From the NCBI GenBank assembly GCA_023261465.1, contig JAHFOW010000022.1, positions 8,934-23,182 on the forward strand: 14,249 nucleotides of DNA. Direction: 5' to 3'. The notes beneath the pieces were generated by a model, which worked only from the letters and a program-made list of their open reading frames with translations, was not told the DNA's origin and searched no databases. Positions 1-6,138 of the stretch are shown in pieces. Source of the stretch: Planctomycetota bacterium (GTDB lineage Bacteria; Planctomycetota; Brocadiia; Brocadiales; Brocadiaceae). Both the position numbers and the translations under genes were made by a program. Positions within the stretch are counted from its first letter, which is position 1. Each line of letters opens with the position of its first letter.

Positions 1-2
1 GC

Positions 3-158
3 CATACTCCATATCTTTTCTTTATTGGCGCTGCTATAGAATCAAAAATGGCAATTGAAATATGGAATTTGCTCAAGAAAGGCACGCTTTCAAATGCTGC
101 AAACCTAACAGACGATGATCAGATAGCATCTGTCTCGCGTTGGTTATGCAATTTATAG
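3..158 (+). CDS. 3' end of an unidentified protein gene (partial, enters from left edge)
   Basis: One frame is open from the left edge and stops at TAG 156-158, giving about 51 residues. They read as normal protein: a hydrophobic stretch near the edge (PYLFFIGAAIES), then a charged, probably helical part (IEIWNLLKKG), and the C-terminus SRWLCNL. I do not recognise the family. No start or ribosome binding site is visible, because the beginning lies outside the window. The other two + frames have stops within the first 60 bases, so if a + strand gene enters here this is its frame. It could still be chance open sequence; the amino acid composition is the only support. Confidence 0.4.
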   Translation, partial: HTPYLFFIGAAIESKMAIEIWNLLKKGTLSNAANLTDDDQIASVSRWLCNL

Positions 159-512
159 TCAAACAAATAAGATCTTTTAGGCTCTTTCAGATGATACTGC
201 CCTGTTATTTTATGGGGTCTTCGTGTACTCGTGTGGGTAAAAATGAGGGAAGAAATCCATGTAACCCGCTCTATGACAGTGTTTTTTGCCTGTTTCAGCA
301 TTAAAAATGTGATATAAATTTGCATGAAAAAAACGATCATTGTATGATTCATATCACTTCCATGGTTTTAAACCACGGCGCAGGGTATCTGGCCTCTTTG
401 GTAATCCCAACGCCTTAGTATTGATTGTTGCATTAATTAAGTTAATATTTTGACTTCAAAGACCTTTTTCCACTTTCACGCGCTTCCACCTTATATTTCC
501 ATCTGTCCAATA
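159..512. other. Gene-free stretch, nothing recognised
   Basis: Between the partial gene and the PAS remnant I see no convincing coding sequence, RNA gene or clear terminator. A 77-codon minus-strand open frame (119-352) has no family resemblance and overlaps the end of the left gene. On the minus strand, just past the stop of the PAS remnant, a further 18 codons continue in frame (YWTDGNIRWKRV...) and may be more decayed sequence from the same ancestral gene. Confidence 0.4.
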
Positions 513-855
513 TCAGCGTTTACGATCGGTAATGTCAAATATGGTGACACTTAATCCCCCTCACAACCCGTCAGGGTTTACAAAGGTGGATTTATAGAAA
601 ATAACATCGTGGCGCGTTCCATCCGCATCCACAACAGATGTTTCATAAATCTGATCGTCAGGTTTACGAAACAATTCCTGGTATTTGCTATAATAAATAT
701 CGGCAAGATTTTTCGGCGCTATATCGTAAACAGATTTTCCTATGATGTTGTCTTTTGACAAGCCAATATATTTTTCAAAACCGGTATTGCAACCCAGATA
801 TAACCCGGAAATATACTTGTAGAAAATCGGCGCTGGTATGGAGTCTGTTAATTCT
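513..855 (-). pseudogene. Remnant of a PAS sensor domain
   Basis: Read on the minus strand, one frame gives an almost complete PAS fold: LTDSIPAPIFYK, then GLYLGCNTGFEKYIGLSKDNIIGKSVYDIAP, the YQELFRKPDDQIYETSVVDADGT stretch, and finally SVTIFDITDRKR before TGA at 513-515. These are the usual landmarks of PAS/PAC domains in sensor histidine kinases and diguanylate cyclases. The frame is interrupted by TAA just before the domain (about 856-858) and by TGA between VNPDGL and GGLSVT (561-563). No kinase, GGDEF or other output domain follows. Only an internal 66-codon piece (561-761) could be made from an ATG. I read it as the residue of a larger sensor gene that has been lost. Both breaks are nonsense codons in one continuous frame, so a sequencing frameshift is not the explanation. 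Confidence 0.65.
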
Positions 856-889
856 TACAAAAAGAATACCTGTGTATTAAGCGCCGATT
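825..889. repeat. 10-bp perfect inverted repeat with nested hairpin
   Basis: AATCGGCGCT at 825-834 is the reverse complement of AGCGCCGATT at 880-889. Inside lies a second, tight hairpin, ATTCTT (851-856) with AAGAAT (862-867). The structure sits exactly at the upstream edge of the PAS remnant and contains the stop that separates the domain from whatever preceded it. It may be an insertion scar or a small palindromic element. Confidence 0.5.
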
Positions 890-981
890 GATTTACGGTG
901 CTTATTTTTCCCGCATTGGTGAGATTGCGAACAGGCGGTTCAATATGTTTTTAATAATATTATTCACAAAATACATGGATA

Positions 982-2037
982 CTATAAGGGCATCAGGTCC
1001 CTTCCCGCTATTTTTGAACCCAACCTCCACGACAGCTTTGTTAGCCTTTGCTCCACCTTTGTTAATTCATGATATAAGGTGAGGGCGTCGCCACCGGTCT
1101 TCATGCTTTTATTGATCGCCTCGGATGCGAAGAGACCAGACGAAAGCGCGCAGGAAATACCTTCACCAAAGGCATTCAAAAATCCTGCTGCTTCTCCAAC
1201 GAGCAGGATGTTTCCCTTTCCGAGATAAAACCGGCCGGCAGGGCACATATCGTTACCCAAACAACTCGCCTTTCTTCGTAATTTCCCGAGTTTTAAGCCA
1301 TAGTTATTTTTCAATATCTCTACATATTTATTCAGGTATGGATACAGCCTTGAACCTTTTCTGACGGCAGTACCCAGGATTTGCAAACCATCTTTCACGC
1401 TAAACCATGCATAAACTTCTCCATAGTGCGGGTCCAGGAATCCGTGGTAAAAACAAGGATCCAAAAGGGAATCGCCTTCGTAATAACTCTGATATGCAAT
1501 AAACCACCGTATGGCCTTTTCAAATTCGGGATCAATCTGTGCCCTGATGAACGACCTGCTTCCTTCTGCGCTTATTAGATACTTGCATTGAATAACTATT
1601 GGCTCGTCATGACCGTTCCGGCATTCAACCTCCAGGTAATCGCCAACGGCCTTGAACGCCTTTATGTCGCAACAATCTCTTATCTCAGCCCCTGAATTTT
1701 TTATAAGCCATTGGTCATATTCTGAACGCCACACATTCGGCGCGCCAGCGCCATCCTTATTGAATGGCCAATCGGTAAAATGTTCCGTATCAGACCAGAG
1801 CCTTACTCCTTTTAAAAAGTTCGGTGTAACATAAGCAGATTGCGGAATCTTGCCAAACAGTCTTTCCGTTAGCGCCTGTGATTTTGGGAAAATAATGCCG
1901 GAGCATATCTTGTATCGGGGAAGTTTCTTCTTTTCTACCACAAGAACTTTGAGTCCCTCAGTGGTTAATCCCCTCGCTGCGGCAGCCCCTGAAGGACCTG
2001 CGCCAACGATAACAACGTCATACATTTTTTTTAGCAC
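982..2037 (-). CDS. FAD-dependent oxidoreductase, geranylgeranyl reductase family
   Basis: The protein (about 347-351 residues) begins with a dinucleotide-binding fold, YDVVIVGAGPSG, GxGxxG at residues 8-13 counted from the ATG. It continues with the acidic end of strand 2 (VLVVEK) and KICSGIIFPKSQ, the counterpart of the family's K-x-C-G-G segment. Near the C-terminus it has LLVGEAAGFLNAFGEGI, the second FAD-binding motif (usually GDAAG, here GEAAG). Family members reduce isoprenoid double bonds or act on other lipid substrates; the substrate here is unknown. It is slightly short for the family. Two starts are possible: GTG at 2037 with AGAGGA (2042-2047) four bases upstream, or ATG at 2025 with no Shine-Dalgarno at normal distance. 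I prefer GTG. The frame stays open to 2232, but those codons only translate a repeat and the promoter dyad. It is monocistronic, apart from the decayed PAS downstream. Confidence 0.85.
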   Translation of the reverse strand: MLKKMYDVVIVGAGPSGAAAARGLTTEGLKVLVVEKKKLPRYKICSGIIFPKSQALTERLFGKIPQSAYVTPNFLKGVRLWSDTEHFTDWPFNKDGAGAPNVWRSEYDQWLIKNSGAEIRDCCDIKAFKAVGDYLEVECRNGHDEPIVIQCKYLISAEGSRSFIRAQIDPEFEKAIRWFIAYQSYYEGDSLLDPCFYHGFLDPHYGEVYAWFSVKDGLQILGTAVRKGSRLYPYLNKYVEILKNNYGLKLGKLRRKASCLGNDMCPAGRFYLGKGNILLVGEAAGFLNAFGEGISCALSSGLFASEAINKSMKTGGDALTLYHELTKVEQRLTKLSWRLGSKIAGRDLMPL

Positions 2038-2059
2038 GTATTCCTCTGTAATACAAGAG

Positions 2060-2095
2060 AGTGGTTCATCACTCCGTTCCTCGCAAGGACATTTG
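2060..2095. repeat. Degenerate dispersed repeat, SDE-type copy
   Basis: The stretch around CACTCCGTTCCTCGCAAGGAC resembles a short palindrome-derived repeat family seen in many bacterial genomes (the one reading GCGAGGAACGAAGTGA in its other orientation). Translated in the reductase frame it gives the EERSDE signature typical of such repeats. A weaker relative lies at 11281-11310. It is part of the reductase leader. Confidence 0.4.
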
Positions 2096-2114
2096 TACGG
2101 TATATTTTTTTCTG

Positions 2115-2172
2115 AAACGCTATAGTAGTATAATATGATTTTAATCTCCTTGTCAACGAAACTATAGCGTTT
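2115..2172. repeat. 11-bp perfect inverted repeat around a promoter
   Basis: AAACGCTATAG at 2115-2125 is the exact reverse complement of CTATAGCGTTT at 2162-2172, with 36 bases between. The -35 and -10 boxes of the minus-strand promoter lie inside; the right arm is just upstream of the -35 and the left arm covers the expected transcription start. It could be a paired operator for a dimeric regulator, or the terminal repeats of a very small mobile element that brought the promoter along. Confidence 0.6.
2127..2156 (-). promoter_or_regulatory. Sigma70-type promoter of the reductase gene
   Basis: On the minus strand the sequence reads TTGACA (2151-2156), an 18-base spacer, then TATACT (2127-2132). 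The -35 is a perfect match and the -10 matches 5 of 6. Transcription would start near 2120, leaving an 83-base leader before GTG 2037. An 11-bp inverted repeat brackets the promoter. Confidence 0.6.
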
Positions 2173-2421
2173 GAAACCAGTGGGTTCTGCCTCTCTGCCT
2201 GAATACATCCTGCGTAACGGTTGAACTTTCATGCTTGAAATTAGCCTGTTTCTTGTATAATATTAATTTAATATGACGGAATTTCAAATGACCATGTAGT
2301 GGCGCGGCGCTCCTTGCCATTACGCTCTTACCAGTGAAAATAAGCATTCTGTACGGCCTGCCAGAAACAAAATTAATACTATTATGAACATTCTGCTAAC
2401 TTTGTATAAAGGGGGTGGAGG

Positions 2422-2550
2422 ATGATTGCAGAGAACAGCGTAATTCCTATAGGCGCAGGAATTGACCTGAGGAAGGACAAAAAAGTAAAAATGCTTGAAC
2501 ATAAGGTACAAGCCGTGGAAAATGCACTGGGAAAAAAATTAAAGAAATGA
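2422..2550 (+). CDS. Possible small hydrophilic protein, 42 residues
   Basis: ATG 2422 follows a very purine-rich leader (AGGGGGTGGAGG at 2410-2421), a strong ribosome binding sequence, although its last GGAGG abuts the start. The product begins MIAENSVIPIGAGIDLRKDK and continues as a lysine-rich, probably helical segment with hydrophobic spacing (VKMLEHKVQAVENALGKKLKK) before TGA. The sequence looks protein-like rather than random: low complexity only in lysine, and a plausible amphipathic or coiled-coil tail. I do not recognise a family. It lies 84 bases upstream of the DJ-1-like gene on the same strand, so it may share a transcript with it. Confidence 0.4.
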   Translation: MIAENSVIPIGAGIDLRKDKKVKMLEHKVQAVENALGKKLKK

Positions 2551-2561
2551 TAAATCTTCTT

Positions 2562-2592
2562 GCCACAGAGAACACCGGAAACGCAGAGAAAA
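2562..2592. repeat. Degenerate dispersed repeat (CACAGAGAACAC...CGCAGAG type)
   Basis: The stretch reads CCACAGAGAACACCGGAAAC followed by GCAGAGAAAA, the pattern of a short purine-rich repeat scattered through many environmental bacterial genomes. A related copy in the opposite orientation lies at 11524-11549, just upstream of hpnG. Here it sits between the small protein gene and the DJ-1-like gene. It explains why the longer reading frame starting at 2560 should not be used for that gene. Confidence 0.4.
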
Positions 2593-2634
2593 ATAAATAT
2601 ATTCATAAGTCTTGTAATTTTTAGGAGTATAATT

Positions 2635-3249
2635 ATGAGAAATACATTTTTCATAACTGGTTTGACTTTCGTATCTTTTATTTTATCATGTATGTTGATT
2701 ATACCTGTAAGGGGGGAGGGTGACATGCAAACTGCAAAAGGTAAAAAGGTTGTAATGATCATTGCACGCAGTAATTTCAGGGATGAAGAGTTATTAAAAC
2801 CAAAAGAGGTTTTGGAGAAAAATGGGGTAGCCGTAACCGTCGCCTCGTCTTCATTAAAAGAGGCGACAGGTATGTTAGGCGTAAAGGTAAAACCAGACAT
2901 ATTGTTTACCAATATCAACATTGGCGATTATGATAGCGTCATCTTTGTTGGCGGTACCGGGGCCAGTGAATACTGGGATAACCCGACTGCCCATAAGATT
3001 GCCAACAGCGCCAACAATGCCGGGAAAATCGTGGGCGCCATCTGCATTGCGCCGGTAACCCTGGCAAAGGCAGGACTGCTTAAGGATAAAAAGGCAACAA
3101 CATATTCTTCTACGGTCAATGATATAAAGGCGTGCGGTGCAAAATATTCTGGCGCTGACGTGGAAAGAGATGGAAATATCATTACTGCAAGCGGACCAAC
3201 GGCTGCCGAAAAATTCGGGGAGGCTATTGTTAAGGCGCTTGGACAATAA
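2635..3249 (+). CDS. DJ-1/PfpI family protein, probably with an export signal
   Basis: From ATG 2635 the protein has 204 residues. Residues 1-27 look like a signal sequence (MRN, then hydrophobic TFFITGLTFVSFILSCMLIIPV); ILSC at 16-19 might act as a lipobox. From residue 38 a complete DJ-1/PfpI fold follows: KVVMIIARSNFRDEEL with the conserved acidic pair at 51-52, DSVIFVGGTGA, and the nucleophile elbow AICIAP with Cys137. Family members include deglycase/hydratase-like enzymes, chaperones and proteases; the exact activity cannot be told. AGGAG (2623-2627) lies 7 bases before ATG 2635. A second in-frame ATG at 2725 (MQTAKGKKVV) has an even stronger ribosome binding site (AGGGGGGAGGG, 2710-2720). 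It would give a 174-residue cytosolic form of usual family length. Both starts may be used. Confidence 0.85.
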   Translation: MRNTFFITGLTFVSFILSCMLIIPVRGEGDMQTAKGKKVVMIIARSNFRDEELLKPKEVLEKNGVAVTVASSSLKEATGMLGVKVKPDILFTNINIGDYDSVIFVGGTGASEYWDNPTAHKIANSANNAGKIVGAICIAPVTLAKAGLLKDKKATTYSSTVNDIKACGAKYSGADVERDGNIITASGPTAAEKFGEAIVKALGQ

Positions 3250-3296
3250 GTTCATTGCATAGGAATTTTCATTTTAATTAAGCGGGTTACAGGGTG

Positions 3297-3323
3297 GCAC
3301 GGACAAACATAGTTTGTCCGTGC
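3297..3323. terminator. 12-bp perfect hairpin downstream of the DJ-1-like gene
   Basis: GCACGGACAAAC (3297-3308) pairs perfectly with GTTTGTCCGTGC (3312-3323) across a 3-base loop. The sequence after it is TTAATTT, only moderately T-rich. It lies 47 bases after the DJ-1-like stop and 49 bases before the kinase-like gene, so a terminator or processing structure is likely. It could also be a member of a dispersed hairpin family. Confidence 0.55.
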
Positions 3324-3372
3324 TTAATTTAACGTATAGGATTCAAAATACTTTATTTAATTACACAGGATT

Positions 3373-5058
3373 ATGCCGGTTGACCAAAAATTTCACACCT
3401 ATTTCAGAGATAACATACGATGGTTGGTAACTGGTGATTCGTTAAATATATTGGATGAATTGCTGGATTCCGTTGCTGCAGGGAAAAATTGCGAAATTGT
3501 ACGAAACGAACCGCATAAAAAGATACTAAAATATACGCATAACCGGGAAGCATCCTTTTACATAAAGCACTACAAGATTAAGGATAGTACAGACGCCCTT
3601 AAATCATTATTTTTGCCTTCAAAAGCATACAGAGAATGGAACAAAGGCCATATACTGCTCAGAAACCGCCTCTTTACCCCTGAGCTTGTCGCGGTAGGAG
3701 AAAAAACACATTTTGGAATGCACCCGGAAAGTTATATAATCTCGAAAGCCATACCGGATAGCGTAACGATGAAAACTCAATTACTCGATGCCTGTCCATT
3801 ATCGGGGGTATACGAACACATAGGTAAAAATACGCTCCTGAAAAACTTTATTTCTTTTGTTAAGAATATCCACGAACACGGTTTCTTTCATGGCGAGCTC
3901 CATGCCGAAAATGTGCTGGTAGATAGAATTCATGGCACGTTTTACCTGATCGATGTCGGACGGATAAAATTCCGTAAGAACCTGCCGTTATCCTGGAAAA
4001 TTAATGACTTATCGAGATTTTTTTATTCCGTCTTACCACTGTGTGCCTATGAAGAAATATCCGCGTTAATTGATCATTACACAAGTAATACGTTCAATTT
4101 CAAAGATAAAGAAAACATTCGTAAAAGGGTGTTTGGAAAAATACGCAAAATACGGCGCAGGCTCTGGTATGGAAGAACAATAAAATGTCTCAAAAACAAT
4201 GCTGTGTTTAAAAGCACAACATACGATAAGTATACAATAAATATGCTGCGCGAGTGGGATGTTAAGGTATTCATCGATATGATTAACGAACACACCCGCT
4301 CTCTAACAAAAAAATCCAATAACGTTATAAAATCATCTTCAAAAACAGCCGTTACGCGCATTCAGGCGTCTCACGAAACCGCTCATAGTGTGTGCATTAA
4401 AGAATACAAATATCCAGTCGTTTTGAAAAAAATCCTTTATTTTTTTTTTCGTTCACCCGCGCGAAAGGCGTGGTATGCTGCGCATGGATTGCTGGCGTCA
4501 AACTTTCTCACGCCAAAGCCCATTGCGTTATGTGAAGAAAAAAGGCTGGGTATTTTGAAAAAGAGTTTTCTCATCATGGAAGACATTTCTCATTGTCTTC
4601 CGTGTTATAAATATGTTAGCGAAAAGTTTAATTATTGCTACGATAAAGTTGCCACAGAAAAAAAACAACAATTTATCTTCCGCCTGGCGACGTCCTTTAA
4701 ACAACTCCATGATTCAGGCATCTATCATGGTGATTTGAAGGGAAGTAATATAATGATCAGGGAATTGCCGGATGCCTGGGATTTTTTTTACATTGATTTA
4801 GACAGGGTACGTTTCAATACAAAAATAACACGCAAAAAGAAGATTAACAATTTAACACAATTAAATGCATCTCTGGCGAACTGCATCACGTATACAGACC
4901 GGTTAAGATTCTATCGAATATATACCGGGTCAAAAAAACTGTGTGACGAAGATAAAAATACATTGCGGTTTATTATTCAGTTGAGCATTCAAAAGAATCA
5001 TTTTTGGAAACCAAAACTGCAGATTTCCCGGAATACACGGATAAAAACTATGAAGTAA
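3373..5058 (+). CDS. Tandem LPS-kinase-like protein (two Kdo/heptose-kinase-type domains)
   Basis: A 561-residue protein contains two protein-kinase-like domains of the lipopolysaccharide kinase (WaaP/InaA/KdkA) type. Domain 1 (about 40-225) has the ATP lysine in FYIKHYK (K65), EW at 88-89 in helix C, the catalytic-loop equivalent HGELHAENVLV (173-183) and LIDVGR (D194). Domain 2 (about 325-555) has CIKEYKY (K343), HGDLKGSNIMI (452-462) and YIDLDR (D475, D477). In domain 1 the catalytic Asp is replaced by Glu (HGE instead of HGD); domain 2 is canonical there. Family enzymes phosphorylate sugars of the LPS inner core at the cytoplasmic face. The neighbouring WaaE-like and family 4 glycosyltransferases support a role in LPS core assembly. 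ATG 3373 has AGGA only two bases upstream, a weak site. The stop is 41 bases before the next gene's preferred region, so translation of the two may be linked. Confidence 0.8.
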   Translation: MPVDQKFHTYFRDNIRWLVTGDSLNILDELLDSVAAGKNCEIVRNEPHKKILKYTHNREASFYIKHYKIKDSTDALKSLFLPSKAYREWNKGHILLRNRLFTPELVAVGEKTHFGMHPESYIISKAIPDSVTMKTQLLDACPLSGVYEHIGKNTLLKNFISFVKNIHEHGFFHGELHAENVLVDRIHGTFYLIDVGRIKFRKNLPLSWKINDLSRFFYSVLPLCAYEEISALIDHYTSNTFNFKDKENIRKRVFGKIRKIRRRLWYGRTIKCLKNNAVFKSTTYDKYTINMLREWDVKVFIDMINEHTRSLTKKSNNVIKSSSKTAVTRIQASHETAHSVCIKEYKYPVVLKKILYFFFRSPARKAWYAAHGLLASNFLTPKPIALCEEKRLGILKKSFLIMEDISHCLPCYKYVSEKFNYCYDKVATEKKQQFIFRLATSFKQLHDSGIYHGDLKGSNIMIRELPDAWDFFYIDLDRVRFNTKITRKKKINNLTQLNASLANCITYTDRLRFYRIYTGSKKLCDEDKNTLRFIIQLSIQKNHFWKPKLQISRNTRIKTMK

Positions 5059-5132
5059 TCCAAGGCATCGGCCTTGACAATCTTGCACAAATAAATAATA
5101 TGGAAATCTGTGGTTACTATTTAAAACTGCCT

Positions 5133-5912
5133 ATGGAAAAACTCTCTGTTGCCATTATAACCCTCAATGAGGAACGAAATATTCGCGATGCCCTGGAAAG
5201 TGTAACATGGGCTGATGAGATAATTGTTGTGGATTCTGGAAGTAAGGATAGGACCATAGATATCTGCAAAGAATATACGGATAAAGTATTTTATAACCCG
5301 TGGCCAGGCCATGTAGCCCAGAAAAATATTGCAGTGAATAAAACGTCTTATCTGTGGATACTTTCAATAGACGCTGATGAACGGGTCACGCCTGCACTTG
5401 CCGGGGAAATACAAGAGGTATTAAAAACCCCAGGGGCAGATGCATACGCAATGCCGCGGCATGTCTATTATCTGGACAGGTGGATAAACTATTCCGGGTG
5501 GTATCCTGACTATAAGGTAAGACTTTTCAGAAAAGACAAGGCGCGGTGGGGTGGAACGAATCCCCATGATGTAGTCGTAGTAAAAGGGAATGTGGCGTAT
5601 TTGAAAGGCGATATTACTCATTATTCTTACAGCGATATTTCACACCATGTCAACACAATAAACAATTTTACAACCATCAGCGCCGGGGAGTATTTAAAAC
5701 TGGGGAAAAAGGCTGGGGTGTGGAATATGATATCCAGGCCATTTGGGACGTTTTTCAAAAAGTATTTTTTAAAACAAGGATTCAGGGACGGAGTACCCGG
5801 ATTCATCATAGCCGTTTCCTCCGCTTATTACGTATTTCTCAAATATGCAAAATTGTGGGAACTGGTTCATGTAACGAACCGTTGCAACAGAAAAACCCAG
5901 GGTAACAAATGA
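5133..5912 (+). CDS. Family 2 glycosyltransferase, WaaE/KdtX-like
   Basis: From ATG 5133 the product has 259 residues, the usual length of WaaE/KdtX LPS-core glycosyltransferases. It starts MEKLSVAIITLNEERNI, has WADEIIVVDSGSKDRT (GT-A nucleotide-binding part, 26-41), WPGHVAQKN (57-65), the metal-binding DADER (80-84) and GWYPDYKVRLFRKDKARW, all typical of this group. A C-terminal hydrophobic stretch (GVPGFIIAVSSAYYVFLKY) may touch the membrane. Such enzymes transfer a hexose onto the inner-core heptose; the sugar here is not known. The open frame reaches back to TTG 5004, overlapping the kinase-like gene, but those codons do not match the family. ATG 5100 is another option. None of the candidate starts has a clear Shine-Dalgarno, so translational coupling to the kinase-like gene is plausible. 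Confidence 0.85.
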   Translation: MEKLSVAIITLNEERNIRDALESVTWADEIIVVDSGSKDRTIDICKEYTDKVFYNPWPGHVAQKNIAVNKTSYLWILSIDADERVTPALAGEIQEVLKTPGADAYAMPRHVYYLDRWINYSGWYPDYKVRLFRKDKARWGGTNPHDVVVVKGNVAYLKGDITHYSYSDISHHVNTINNFTTISAGEYLKLGKKAGVWNMISRPFGTFFKKYFLKQGFRDGVPGFIIAVSSAYYVFLKYAKLWELVHVTNRCNRKTQGNK

Positions 5913-5954
5913 TAACTGTTAAATTAGGCTACCTACGGCAGCTACTTTATCTAG

Positions 5955-6030
5955 TTCCCAAGCCCTGGCTTGGGAACTCACGTGCTCATGAAGCTCCGCT
6001 TCACGCAAAGCAGAAGCTTTGCAGAAAATT
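5955..6030 (+). repeat. Dispersed three-hairpin repeat, copy A
   Basis: A 76-bp unit between two glycosyltransferase genes. It holds three successive hairpins: TTCCCAAGCC/GGCTTGGGAA (5955-5964, 5967-5976), GAAGC/GCTTC, and GCAAAGC/GCTTTGC. Copy B at 10015-10090 aligns without gaps, about 61 of 76 bases identical by hand count, same orientation. The unit spoils a 77-codon open frame here (5909-6142), which I do not regard as a gene. Confidence 0.75.
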
Positions 6031-6076
6031 GCGTTTCCAAGCGAAGCTTATGAATGAGCCGAGGGACAAACACTAC

Positions 6077-6106
6077 GGTAGAGACGCAAAATCTTGCGTC
6101 TCTACC
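6077..6106. repeat. 13-bp perfect hairpin (GTAGAGACGCAA type repeat)
   Basis: GGTAGAGACGCAA (6077-6089) pairs perfectly with TTGCGTCTCTACC (6094-6106) around the loop AATC. It resembles widely dispersed short hairpin repeats with a GTAGAGACG arm known from cyanobacteria and other bacteria. It ends 32 bases before the TTG start of the next gene and is not followed by a T run, so a repeat element is more likely than a terminator. Confidence 0.6.
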
Positions 6107-6138
6107 ATAGTGAAATTCCTATACATCAGGGCAACACA

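Noticed and set aside
119..352. 77-codon minus-strand open frame
   Set aside because: No recognisable motif, no Shine-Dalgarno, overlaps the end of the left-edge gene.
561..563. TGA in the PAS remnant as a recoded (selenocysteine or readthrough) codon
   Set aside because: A second in-frame stop (TAA) lies at the other edge of the domain, no output domain follows, and I see no recoding hairpin; decay is simpler.
2038..2232. N-terminal extension of the reductase open frame
   Set aside because: The extra codons translate a dispersed repeat (EERSDE) and the promoter dyad; the family starts at YDVVIVGAG.
2875..3255. Minus-strand open frames across the DJ-1-like gene
   Set aside because: Shadows of a well-supported + strand gene.
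5004..5132. N-terminal extension of the family 2 glycosyltransferase overlapping the kinase-like gene
   Set aside because: It has no counterpart in the family and begins at a TTG without a ribosome binding site.
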